Assembly: GCA_004194705.1 (NCBI GenBank)
Contig: SADC01001297.1
Location: forward strand, 310,001-374,000
DNA: 64,000 nt
Reading direction: 5' to 3'
Source: Ditylenchus dipsaci
Lineage: Eukaryota > Nematoda > Chromadorea > Rhabditida > Anguinidae
A program made the translations under genes and the position numbers. Each line of letters begins with the position of its first letter. The first letter of the stretch is position 1. Below the pieces are notes generated by a model. The model was not told where the DNA came from. It saw only the letters and a list, made by a program, of their open reading frames with translations, and did not search any database. Below are positions 1-9,101 of the stretch, piece by piece.

Positions 1-237
1 AAATTTAAAAAGCACAATTTATTTTAAGCAGGCTTTGAAAAAGTTAGACTTAACGGAAATCGGTGAAGCTTCTTTAAAAAATCGGTCCTTACTTTCCTTT
101 TTTTTCTTCTCTCTTGTTGTTAAATCTATGTTTTTTTGTTCTGTTATGTAACTTCTTGATTGCTAACAGATCATTTAGGGAATGTGATTATAAAAACAGT
201 GTGTAGTTTAGACTTATTTGTGATTCAAACTGTAAGT
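1..237. other. Leading flank, nothing recognised
   Basis: AT-rich sequence before the first fold-back element. I see no convincing open frame, splice pattern or inverted repeat here. Confidence 0.5.
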
Positions 238-519
238 GCAATGGCACTTGTGCACTTGGGGGGGCCCTTTTTTAGTCGACTGTGAACAGGATTCGAACGC
301 CTCTTAAGTAATTCTTATACGCTAAAAACGATAAAAAAGTACTTTCCAAACAATTTCCGCACTAAAAAGTTGGATTTTTGAAAAAAATTTGGTTACCAAA
401 GGTCAACCGATTGCCTTGGTCCCCCAAGCTAATTATACCATAAAGGGTACCTAGATATTTTTAAAAGACCGAAAAGATGGGATTGAACATATTTTTTGTT
501 AGCTGGGGCCTACCGCATA

Positions 520-770
520 AAAAAACTCTGGTATGCATACTGTTTTATGCATCCAGAGTCACTTTAGAGTGATTTGGGTCTAAGGTATGTGGGTGTGCGC
601 ATCTCAACCCCAAGCAACCAAGCCCCTGCGCCCCCTTCGGGGGCGCAGGGGGCTTGGTTGGTTAGAGATGCGCGCACTCACTTACCTTAGACATAATTCC
701 GAGCAAGACACTTGATCATAAATGCATTAGAGACTCTTTTTGCCAAGCTCCAGTGACCAAAACATGGTAG
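520..770. repeat. GC-hairpin cassette, copy at 0.5 kb
   Basis: The core at about 612-660 is a near-perfect hairpin (CCAAGCCCCTGCGCCCCC, then TTCG, then the complement). The flanks are imperfectly inverted: one carries CGCATCTCAACCCC and TCTAAGGTATGTGGGTGTG, the other TAGAGATGCGCGCACTC and ACTTACCTTAGAC. Full or partial copies occur near 4135, 12122, 17280, 24660, 25320, 31850, 33800, 39720 and 59740. The hairpin with a TTCG loop resembles a very stable stem-loop. I see no RNA gene promoter. Confidence 0.8.
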
Positions 771-945
771 GATACCCTAATATAAGATATTTCACCTTAA
801 TACACAATATTTTACCTTGGGGGACCAAGGCAATCGGTTAACCTTTGGTAACCAAATTGTTTTCAAAAATCCAACTTTTTAGTGCGGAACTTGTTTGGAA
901 AGTACTTTTTTATCGTTTTAGCGTATAAGAATTACTTAAGAGGTG

Positions 946-1125
946 TTGCGTCTTCGACGCAAGTGATGTCTACAAAATTCTTCACTTTCCCAGTCTGGGG
1001 TTGGTGGCCTACTGGTTAAGGCATTTCCCTGCGGATCCAAAGGGAGTGGGATCAAATATCCCCTCCATTCCCCTTTTTCCAATTCACGAGCTGTTGGCCG
1101 TGGCCGCTCGCGACATGGCGATCTT
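946..1125 (+). repeat. tRNA-derived SINE-like unit, copy 1
   Basis: Begins GTGTTGCGTCTTCGACGC. It contains an A-box-like TGGCCTACTGG at about 1005 and a B-box-like GGGATCAAATATCCC at about 1048, spaced as in a tRNA head. A second copy lies at 1461-1640. It is probably a degenerate tRNA-derived SINE head. No cloverleaf good enough for a functional tRNA is apparent. Confidence 0.5.
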
Positions 1126-1460
1126 GGCGTGCAACCGACCTGCAACTTCCTGGTCCAGTAGTCAAAGAACAGGTCCAGCAGGCAGAGAAGCAAAAAGGAC
1201 ACGGCAGTCTCCCCAGCGAAGAGCCCTCCAGCTTAAAGAAAAGCACAGAGAGAATAAGCCTAGTAGCAAAAGAAGGGAGCAGCTCTAACCAACAGCTTAC
1301 TCACCCACAACCTGGTCAGCAGTCTACAAAAAGCAAAAAGAAAAGGACTGTTGGCTGCAGATGAACAGACCAGGCAAAACAACAACAAAAAAAAAATCAC
1401 GGCCTGGGAAACACTCCAGCTGGCTAAAGCAAGCCAAGCACCCACTTCTCCTCGGTGGGG

Positions 1461-1640
1461 AGTGTTGCGTCTTCGACGCAAGTGATGTCTACAAAATTCT
1501 TCACTTTCCCAGTCTGGGGTTTGGTGGCCTACTGGTTAAGGCATTTCCCTGCGGATCCAAAGGGAGTGGGATCAAATATCCCCTCCATTCCCCCTTTTTC
1601 CAATTCACGAGCTGTTGGCCGTGGCCGCTCGCGACAGAGG
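1461..1640 (+). repeat. tRNA-derived SINE-like unit, copy 2
   Basis: Near-identical direct copy of the unit at 946-1125, about 515 bp downstream. It has the same GTGTTGCGTCTTCGACGC start, A-box-like and B-box-like motifs. The sequence between the copies (1126-1460) is purine-rich and non-coding as far as I can see. Confidence 0.55.
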
Positions 1641-2135
1641 CGTTCGAACCCTGTTCACAGTCGACTAAAAAAGGGGCCCCCAAGTGCACAAGTACCAGTG
1701 CAATTGTATAATGCCTTGTCACTAATGTCACTAAAAATTCCATTTTAGTGACTTAAGGGGTATTCAAGTACCCTTTTCTGGTGGCTTACCTTGGTCCCCC
1801 AAGTCAAAAAAGCAGATTTTGGTCAAAAATTTTTTTTCCAAAAAATCGATTTTTTATGTGGAAAAGTGTCACAAAATGACTTTCTTATCGTTTTAAGCAC
1901 ATAAAAGTTACTTGAGAGTCATTTAAACATGATTTTCCAATAAGTGAAAAACGGACCTAAAAATGACCTAAAGTAAAATCTCCTTTCAGTTTTTGATATA
2001 TGGATACTTTTTATTTTCTGCTAATAGGTGTCAATTCACTCGAAAATTGCCCGATATTAGCCATTTCGCAATATATTTTCTTAAATCAAGCATGACTAAC
2101 CAAAAAAAGCATCTGGTGACAACAAAACATAAGAA

Positions 2136-2310
2136 ATGGGAGTGCCGGCCAACTGTAGAAAAGCGTACAAAAATGTACAAAAAGCGTACAAAAACTGTAC
2201 AAAATTTTTGTACGGATATTGTACATCTTTGTACATTTCGCTTTGTCAAACGCCAAAGCATTTTTGTACGAATGTATCGTTTTTGTACGATTTCCTCACC
2301 ATGGGCACGG
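2136..2310. repeat. Palindromic array of GTACAAAA
   Basis: The left half repeats GTACAAAA several times and the right half repeats TTTTTGTAC, giving a fold-back array. Open frames through it are translations of the repeat. It fits the iterated-word design seen across the window. Confidence 0.6.
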
Positions 2311-3784
2311 CCCGTCAAAATTTGAATTTTATAGCATTAGAGAACTTTCGTTTAAGACTAGGTGCAAAAAAATTGTTGATTTCTTTTCCTTTTTCTTTTA
2401 TGGTGGCAAATTTTTCTTATCGATGAGAACATTGTAGTATTTGGTCTCAAAATTTTTTTATGTATTCTCAGCTTTCGAATCACACCAAATATGCAATAGC
2501 GAAAATAATAATAGCGCTAGATTTATTGATTTACACTGCCCATAATATTTTTGGAAAAACGACGAGCACTCTTCTCGAGTTCGTAACTTTTTTCACTCAT
2601 GTTTATTTTAAATTTTTCTATGTTAAAATGAAAGAACAGTGTTTTCCTACCCGCAGGTCAATTTTTTACATAAATTTGACCTATTTACAGGTTTTCCGAA
2701 CTGCTTGTGGTTTTTTTCTTTCGCGTTTTTAAGTATATGGAGACCAGAAAGTCTGCTTATGCTGAGTAACTTTTTGACCAAAAACATTACAAAAATTTGT
2801 TTTACAACCGAAATTAGTTTCTTTATCTAAATTTGATGAGATCTGGTCAAAATTACTATTGTTTTCTGAAATATGACCATTTTGAGTGACCACCCTAAAT
2901 TTAGACCACTGGATTCCTGATGATCGTATTACAGCTTTTTTGGCAAAATTTTAAGCATATCTTAGCTTAAGAAAAGTAGACCCTTGTGTTATTATTCATT
3001 TTGCATGCTTTTTGCACGAATTAAAAAACATAAATCAATACCAGAAAAGTAGGAAAACTAGTATTGCGCCAAAATGTTTAAAGAGTAACTTAAAATCTTG
3101 GCGTTCTGTTGGTTTTTAATTTCAAATTTTGACGAGCCGTGGGGGGGGGGGGAGGGTTGATTGGTGCGCATCGAAGAGAGAATATTTTGAAATCTAAGAT
3201 TGGATTCCCAGTGGGTGCACACCCTATTGTTTGTTTTACATTTGTAGTACGTTTACTGACTTCTAGGGCCTAAAATTGCAATCATTTCCAGCACTGATTT
3301 ACTGTCACTTACTGCCACAATTTTGCAATTTCAAGCAAATGACCATAAGAATGATAGCAAACCAGCCAAAATGACGCGTACTTAGTTTTATATCACCTCA
3401 ACCTCTCATTTATTTGTCGATGCGTTTAGTAACTTTCCAGAGTCAGAATTTCACGGAGGACCAGATAGAAATTTTAACATACTAAAATCACTTGATGAAA
3501 GCAAGGTAGCTAGCAAAGGTTTGACCAGGGAAGAAATGAGTACTATTGAGGGGCAAGATTTCGGTATTATTTTGCACTGACTTTTTTTCGCAATTTCAAT
3601 TTACATGATCATTTACAACAATATGCTGAAAATAAAGCCAAGAAGCAGGTCTACATATTGAGTGTAAGGTTGAAAATGATCATGTAAATTAAAATTGCAA
3701 AAAGCGTCAGTTCCAAAAGCGGGATGGAGTGCATGGAATTGGAAATCGTTGGATGTTTTTTTAATTTTGGCTATAAGTAAGTGC
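2311..3784. other. AT-rich spacer without a gene
   Basis: No conserved exon seen. The part at about 3400-3700 recurs near 33220-33560 (shared GCAAGGTAGCTAGC and GAAGAAATGAGTACTATTGA), so it is a dispersed repeat whose second copy lies in the receptor gene. A G run lies at about 3140. Confidence 0.5.
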
Positions 3785-3987
3785 ACCCCCCCCCCCCCGA
3801 ACGACACCCAACTGGCAGGACTCCCCAACTAGCAGCACCCAACTGGCAGGACTCCCAACTGGCAGCACCCGACTGGCAGGACTCCCAACTGGCAGCACCC
3901 AACTGGCAGGACTCCCAACTGGCAGTACCCAACTGGCAGGACTCCCAACTGGCAGTACCCAACTGGCAGGACTCCCAACTGGCAACG
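3785..3987. repeat. 30-bp tandem array, forward arm
   Basis: After a C run, the unit CCCAACTGGCAGGACT followed by CCCAACTGGCAGCA (30 bp in all) repeats about six times with slight length variation. The inverted counterpart lies at 5214-5413. It encodes only repeat-derived peptides. It could be the two arms of one element of about 1.6 kb or two unrelated array insertions. Confidence 0.8.
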
Positions 3988-4134
3988 AACGAGGGTCAAC
4001 TGCCGACGATTCTAACTGCCGACCCCAAACTGCCGACGAATTACCAAATTCTGATCAAAATTCAACTTTTAATTGAGTTTTTAGCGTTGCGAAACTTTGA
4101 CTTTTTGCCTGTTTTACCATGTTTTTCAACATGG

Positions 4135-4330
4135 GACTTGGCAAAAATAGCCTCTAAATGCATTTTCGATCAAGAGTCTTGCTCGGAATTATGTCTAAGG
4201 TAAGTGAGTGCACGCATCTCTAACCAACCAAGCCCCTGCGCCTCCTTCGGGGGCGCAGGGGCTTGGTTGCTTGGGGTTGAGATGCGCACACACAGAGTTT
4301 ATTTACGCAGTAGGGTCCAGTATTCAGAAC
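4135..4330. repeat. GC-hairpin cassette, copy at 4.2 kb
   Basis: Contains GTCTTGCTCGGAATTATG, TCTAAGGTAAGTGAGTG and the hairpin CCAAGCCCCTGCGCC with its complement around 4226-4270, then GGTTGAGATGCGCACACA. The right flank is shortened relative to other copies. Confidence 0.75.
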
Positions 4331-4994
4331 TATGTTCAACATATCTCTTTTTACCCTGGCAGCTCCCAACTGGCAGCCAAATTTTTCCTATATTCCTAGA
4401 CAAACAAATCATTTTAAACTAGTAACACTAGAGTTGACCCAAAACTGCGGTTCCGGTTTACCAGTCCTTTTTCGGATCCCGATTCCGGTTCCTGTCCTCA
4501 TCCAAATATCAATTCTAAGCCTAACTCTATCATGATTTTGCTCTTTCTTAGCTGACTTCAAACGCATATTTTCAACTTTTGGAGCTAATTTTTTGTGTTA
4601 AATACCGAAATAAAAAAACACATGTAAAGCTGCAGCGATTAGTTTCAATAATACGTTTTTGAGACTCCGGATTTGGTTTCGGCATAAATAAAATTCCGAT
4701 TCCGGCTGCGGTTTTTACAAAACTCAAATCCCGATTCCGCTGTTAGCAAAAGTCAAATTCTGGTTCCGGTCCAAATATCGATTTCGAGACAACTCTAATT
4801 AACACTATGTTATAGTAACACTAAGTCAAAATGTAAAACAAAACATTAATTCTCACGTAAAACCGTATAGGGAGTTGGGTTTGATAGTACTAAAATTTCG
4901 ATTTCACACACGCGTACCCGAAAAAAAATTCAGACCAGCGAGGGGGGATATCCACCTACTCGAAGATACCTACCCCAGAATATTCAGGTACATA
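4331..4994. other. Spacer between repeats
   Basis: Mostly AT-rich. The stretch at about 4450-4800 repeatedly shows variants of GATTCCGGTT and CCGGTTCC, possibly a degraded iterated-word array. No exon recognised. Confidence 0.4.
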
Positions 4995-5180
4995 CAGTCT
5001 ACTCTCGATAAACTGGCACCCCTGGGGACCAGCCTGGGTGCCAGTTTATCGGGGGTGCCAGTTTACTGGGATGTTACTTTGCCTAATTTCTCTGTCGGCC
5101 AGCCAAGTAGGGCTTTTTAAAAGTGCCAGTTTATCGAGGGTGCCAGTTTATTGGAGTGCCAGTTTAACGAGAGTAGACTG
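4995..5180. mobile_element. TA-flanked MITE, word ATAAACTGGCACC
   Basis: Flanked by TA (4993-4994 and 5181-5182). Ends are CAGTCTACTCTCGATAAAC on the left and its complement on the right. The word GTGCCAGTTTA(T/C) recurs five or six times in both orientations. The TA duplication and CAGT terminus fit Tc1/mariner-pogo-type MITEs. No transposase is encoded. Confidence 0.75.
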
Positions 5181-5213
5181 TACCCCAGTCAAACTACAAA
5201 ATTAAAAAAAGTG

Positions 5214-5413
5214 CTGCCAGTGGGAGTCCTGCCAGTTGGGTGCTGCCAGTTGGGAGTCCTGCCAGTTGGGTGCTGCCAGTTGGGAGTCCTGCCAGTTGGG
5301 TGCTGCCAGTTGGGAGTCCTGCCAGTTGGGTGCTGCCAGTTGGGAGTCCTGCCAGTTGGGTGCTGCCAGTTGGAGTCCTGCCAGTTGGGTGCTTCCTGCC
5401 AGTTGGGTTTTAC
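5214..5413. repeat. 30-bp tandem array, reverse arm
   Basis: Reverse complement of the 3785-3987 array: GTGCTGCCAGTTGGGAGTCC repeats about six times with a 30-bp period, followed by a C run. Confidence 0.8.
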
Positions 5414-5481
5414 CCCCCCCCCTTTATGCATTTCTAATTCTTCGTATATCATATTTGAACGTCTCCTAAGTAATTCTTATA

Positions 5482-5598
5482 CAGTTGACTCCCTCTATAA
5501 CGAACACCCTGGGACCGGTCTTAGGTGTTTTTTATGGAGGGAGTTCGTTACAGAGGGAGTCCGTTATAGAGGGGGTACCTTACAGAGGGACTCGACTG
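5482..5598. mobile_element. TA-flanked MITE, word ATAACGAAC
   Basis: Bounded by TA (5480-5481 and 5599-5600). Left end CAGTTGACTCCCTCTATAAC; right end complementary (GAGGGACTCGACTG). The word is GTTATAGAGGGAGT and variants. The insertion interrupts AAGTAATTCTTATA / CGCTAAAAACG. The uninterrupted form of this site exists at about 307-330, so the insertion and its TA duplication can be read directly. Confidence 0.85.
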
Positions 5599-5799
5599 TA
5601 CGCTAAAAACGATTTAAAAAATCGTTTTCTAACTTATTCTCCTGCAAAGATTCGATTTTTGAAGAATTTTTTTGGCTGAAATTTGACCTTGTGTCTTGAG
5701 GACCAAGGCAAATTAACATAAGATACACATATATCTCAAAAAATTCAATTTGAACATAGTTTTGTTGATTTGAGCCTACCGCATAAATAAACTCTGTTA

Positions 5800-6220
5800 C
5801 AGTCGAACCTGGATAAACGGACACCCCAAAAGTTTGTTGCCCCGGCTGGGTCCGACACTTTTTTAGACCTCTTTTGAATGTTTTTGTCAATTCTATTTTG
5901 ACAGTCTGGTCACAAATATCGCAGGGGTGCGATTTTGCCGATCGTTTTTCAAAAACCAATAACTTTTCACTATAAAAAAGCAAAACCTCGATAACAGGCA
6001 CCCTTTTTCAGAAATAGGTGTCCGTTTATCGAGGTTTTGCTTTTTTATAGTGAAAAGTTATTGGTTTTTGAAAAACGATCGGCAAAATCGCACCCCTGCG
6101 ATATTTGTGACCAGACTGTCAAAATAGAATTGACAAAAACATTCAAAAGAGGTCTAAAAAAGTGTCGGACCCAGCCGGGGCAACAAACTTTTGGGGTGTC
6201 CGGTTATCCAGGTTCGACTG
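5800..6220. mobile_element. TA-flanked MITE, long member with core
   Basis: TA at 5798-5799 and 6221-6222. Ends CAGTCGAACCTGGATAAACG and its complement; the arms are near-perfect over about 200 bp each. The core carries GTCCGACACTTTTTTAGACC and GATTTTGCCGATCGTTTTTC, shared with elements at 38.9, 43.6 and 46.1 kb. It has landed inside a GC-hairpin-cassette arm (ACTCTG before, GCATCCAGAAT after). No protein-coding potential beyond mirror-image frames. Confidence 0.85.
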
Positions 6221-6339
6221 TATGCCTGTTTTCCATGCATCCAGAATTATTTTCGGGTGATTTGTGTCTAAGGTGTGTGTGTGTGCTCGTCTCAAATTTT
6301 TTGGCATATGAAGCCAAAAAATAAGATTTTTGCTTGGTA

Positions 6340-6545
6340 CCCCTGTCAGTGTTGTGCGTTTGGCTCGTTTGCGAGCCAGTGGCTCGCGTCCCTTTGATGA
6401 GAGGACGCGAGCTGATCGCTCGCCAAATAGCTATGTCCGCGAGCCATATGGCTCGGCAAGTTAAAGAACAAAGTGACAAGAGCTTCTTAGCTCGCGAGCC
6501 ATTTGGCTCGCATCTATAATAAGCGTATGGTTCGGCTCGCAAAAA
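6340..6545. repeat. Palindromic array of GGCTCGC
   Basis: The words GGCTCGC and GCGAGCC recur about ten times in both orientations. It is a compact fold-back array. Outer boundaries are uncertain. Confidence 0.6.
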
Positions 6546-6744
6546 ATATTGTTTGCTGAAATAAAGCCTAAATCTAGTTTATTTTTCGTTTTTTTTCAAT
6601 TTTTTGACCTTAACCTTGTGACCTCAAAAAAACTCGCCCTTTTTTGATATGTCACAGAAAAGTTTTTTTGAACTATTTCAGTGTAAACGAGTGATGTTTT
6701 CGGATGCTTTTTGCATGAATAAGGCCAAAAAAACCAGACTTAGT

Positions 6745-6884
6745 ATTAAAGCTCTATATAACGGACAAAATTATTCATGAAGAAAAATGTCGCCCTGCAT
6801 AACGGACGCTCTAAATAACGGACGCTGTCCATAACGAACGGCTGAGCCCGTTCCCTTCGAGTCTGTTATGGAGAGGGTCGACTG
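6745..6884. mobile_element. Degenerate TA-flanked MITE, word ATAACGGAC
   Basis: The right end GAGAGGGTCGACTG is followed by TA. The left end is decayed (AAGCTCTATATAACGGAC). Words ATAACGGACGCT are iterated. It is related by its end to the other CAGTCGAC elements. Confidence 0.55.
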
Positions 6885-6974
6885 TAACATATTTTCTAAA
6901 AACGGCAATGTAGAAAGTTATGGCTATTTGAAGTGTTAGTATTTCATGAATAACCATGCATTTGACATAATTCA

Positions 6975-7200
6975 GCGGACCGCCAAAAACCTTCCGCGTA
7001 GCAATAACGAAAAAAAGTATCCGCGGATTTCTTGAAAAATCTGCGGATTAACTTATCCGCGGATACATATTCGTAGCAGTAACAAATTTTTGTCCGTGGA
7101 TAAGCAAATCCACGGATTCTCAAAGAATCCGTGGATTTCTTCAAAATATCCGCGGATTCTTTGAAAAAATCCGTGTATATGCTTATCCGCAAATATAAAT
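6975..7200. repeat. Palindromic array of ATCCGCGGAT
   Basis: ATCCGCGGAT, ATCCACGGAT and ATCCGTGGAT recur in both orientations, and GCGTAGCAATAACG pairs with CGTAGCAGTAAC. This is an iterated-word element with no coding content. Confidence 0.55.
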
Positions 7201-9101
7201 TTTGGACGTAGTGTCATAAACCGATATTTTTTTAAATCACATTTTTAGATCATTTTTTTAACTACCTGGGTATATTACAGTAGCGCCCCAATTTTGGTCT
7301 GAAAACTTTTGTCTAAAAATGGTCTACCGGGCCCTAAAACATGTTTTCTACACGCTTCAACCTCGAATTACCGAAAAAGTACTTTAAACCACTTTTTGAG
7401 TGAAAATTGGAAAAGGCACTCCTTCCAAAAAAAGCAATGTCAAAAACAAAAAATTTTGATTATGGTCTTTGTGAACTAAGGCTACCTTGTGTGCATCTTA
7501 ACCCCAAGCACATAAGAGGACCTAAAAGTTGACCTGTAAAATAAACTGAATCCGAGCAACACTTTTGATCAAAATGTATATAGAAGCCCTTTTTGCCTCG
7601 GCGCATAATCAAAAACATGTTAAAACAGTCAAAATTGGTGAAATAAAAAAGGTCCCCTATCTGCAAAAGTACATATTTCCAATGGAGTGATCTTGAAAAG
7701 ATCACAAAGAGGACAAAAAACATGTGACATCGACTTCATGCCGACCACGACCAACCACTGTGAGCAAAGCATTAACCATCTAGACCCATGTCTGACCATA
7801 AATTGATCATGTAATAAAAAATTTAGGAACGCTTTTTTAAGTGCTGGATTTTAGGAAATATAATTCCAGGAAATACAGATGTTTGGTCATGTTCTGACAA
7901 TTTTGATGTAGTTTTTCATTGATTGACAATTTATCAAGGGTCGTTTTCAGTATAGCAACAGATTGTGAAATTACATCAAAATAATTAAAAGTGGTCATGG
8001 GTCGAGAAAAAGTTTAAAACTGTTTTAGTATGGTGTAGTGTATAGTCACCATGGTTGATGATAAGGTGCTATTGTTACGTCATTTCTGACCAGAAACTAC
8101 CTACTATACACTAACAATGGTCTAGAAACCAGACTTTCTCTCAACTCTTCCTTTTCTCTTTTGCCATTACTTGCAATCATAGCCAAAGGTGAGAATACTG
8201 TTTACAAGAACAGAACCGGTATTTCTTCAACTCTGCTCCCTTAACCATCACCACTACCTGGTTTTCCACTTCTTACTTATTTGTGTACGTTTTAGTTCTA
8301 AGGCGAATTGATTCCACCCACCAACGTACAGCATTACGTTTCTGCCTTTCCTTTCTTCTGGTTTAGGGGTTTTCGATTAGGGACCTTTTAGTAGGTGCAT
8401 TTTGAAGGCCTTGTGCCTTACTTAAAAAAAGACAATTTTTAGTGCAAAACAAAGGATTATTTCTTAGAATGCCCTATTTTTTTATTTTTGAGGTGTTTTG
8501 GTGCAAAAAAAGTTTTTAGCTTCTTAGAAACTTCTTTGTTCAAAACAAACCAATTTTCGGGCAATAATAATCTCTCAGCGGGGAAAAGAAGATTAGTATT
8601 CTCGTTGATAGCTTTGATTTTTGAATTGTACGTTTGTTAAAAATATTTGTTGACAGATATTTAAAGCCTCTTGCTGAACAAAAATAAGCGATCTTTTTTG
8701 CCTTTGATCCACTAAAACTTGTTTTCCACGGAATACTTGTTCTGTTGGAAAATGAAGTGCTCTTTACTAACAAAAAGCTGCATGTGACAATAAAAATGGC
8801 CTCACGAAACTTCTTTTTGAGTGAATTGTAAGAGGATGACTTTTTTTCAAATGTGTTTTATATTGTCCATAGGTTTGTTTTTGATCTTTTTCCTCTCTGC
8901 CTCCCAATATTCTGGTCATTTGAATTGTTCGCCGTAAAAGAATTGACCTAAATCTCCCCTTCAGTTATATCCATTGATTTATTTGCATGTATTCCTCATA
9001 CAGAAAGGAATCTTTAAAAATTTCTTCGCCTCTCGACAACTTCTAAATTATTGCATTAATTATATTTTAATTCATTTTCGCTTACAGACTTATTGTCAGG
9101 C
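7201..9101. other. Region upstream of CD36-like gene 1
   Basis: About 1.9 kb without a recognisable exon. A fragment at 7265-7290 (TATATTACAGTAGCGCCCC) matches the ends of the palindrome at 39.5-40.5 kb. AT-rich, pyrimidine-rich sequence leads into the first exon; promoter and 5' UTR presumably lie here but I cannot place them. Confidence 0.5.

Larger units (their letters stand above)
241..1705. repeat. Nested fold-back element
   Basis: The outer arms (about 241-300 and 1640-1705) are reverse complements and share GTGCACTTGG, a G/C run, and TTTTAGTCGACTGTGAACAG. A second pair of arms, about 296-430 and 810-945, is also inverted and carries the motif CGATAAAAAAGTACTTTCC and the palindrome TTGCCTTGGTCCCCCAAG. 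Inside these lies the GC-rich hairpin cassette (520-770). Two SINE-like units sit between the inner and outer right arms. The same inner arms recur near 5640, 17100-17680 and 25200-25700, so this is a dispersed family. No coding capacity is visible. Confidence 0.75.

Noticed and set aside
3785..5413. Regular 30-bp repeats resembling a CRISPR array
   Set aside because: The units are contiguous half-repeats with no unique spacers. They occur as two inverted blocks in an intron-bearing animal genome, and no cas-like gene is present.
5151..5606. 151-codon frame and the overlapping Cys/Gly/Val-rich frames
   Set aside because: They translate the 30-bp array in every frame on both strands. The peptide periodicity is that of the DNA repeat.
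5603..6324. Two long frames of near-identical sequence on opposite strands
   Set aside because: They are mirror readings of the palindromic MITE at 5800-6220.
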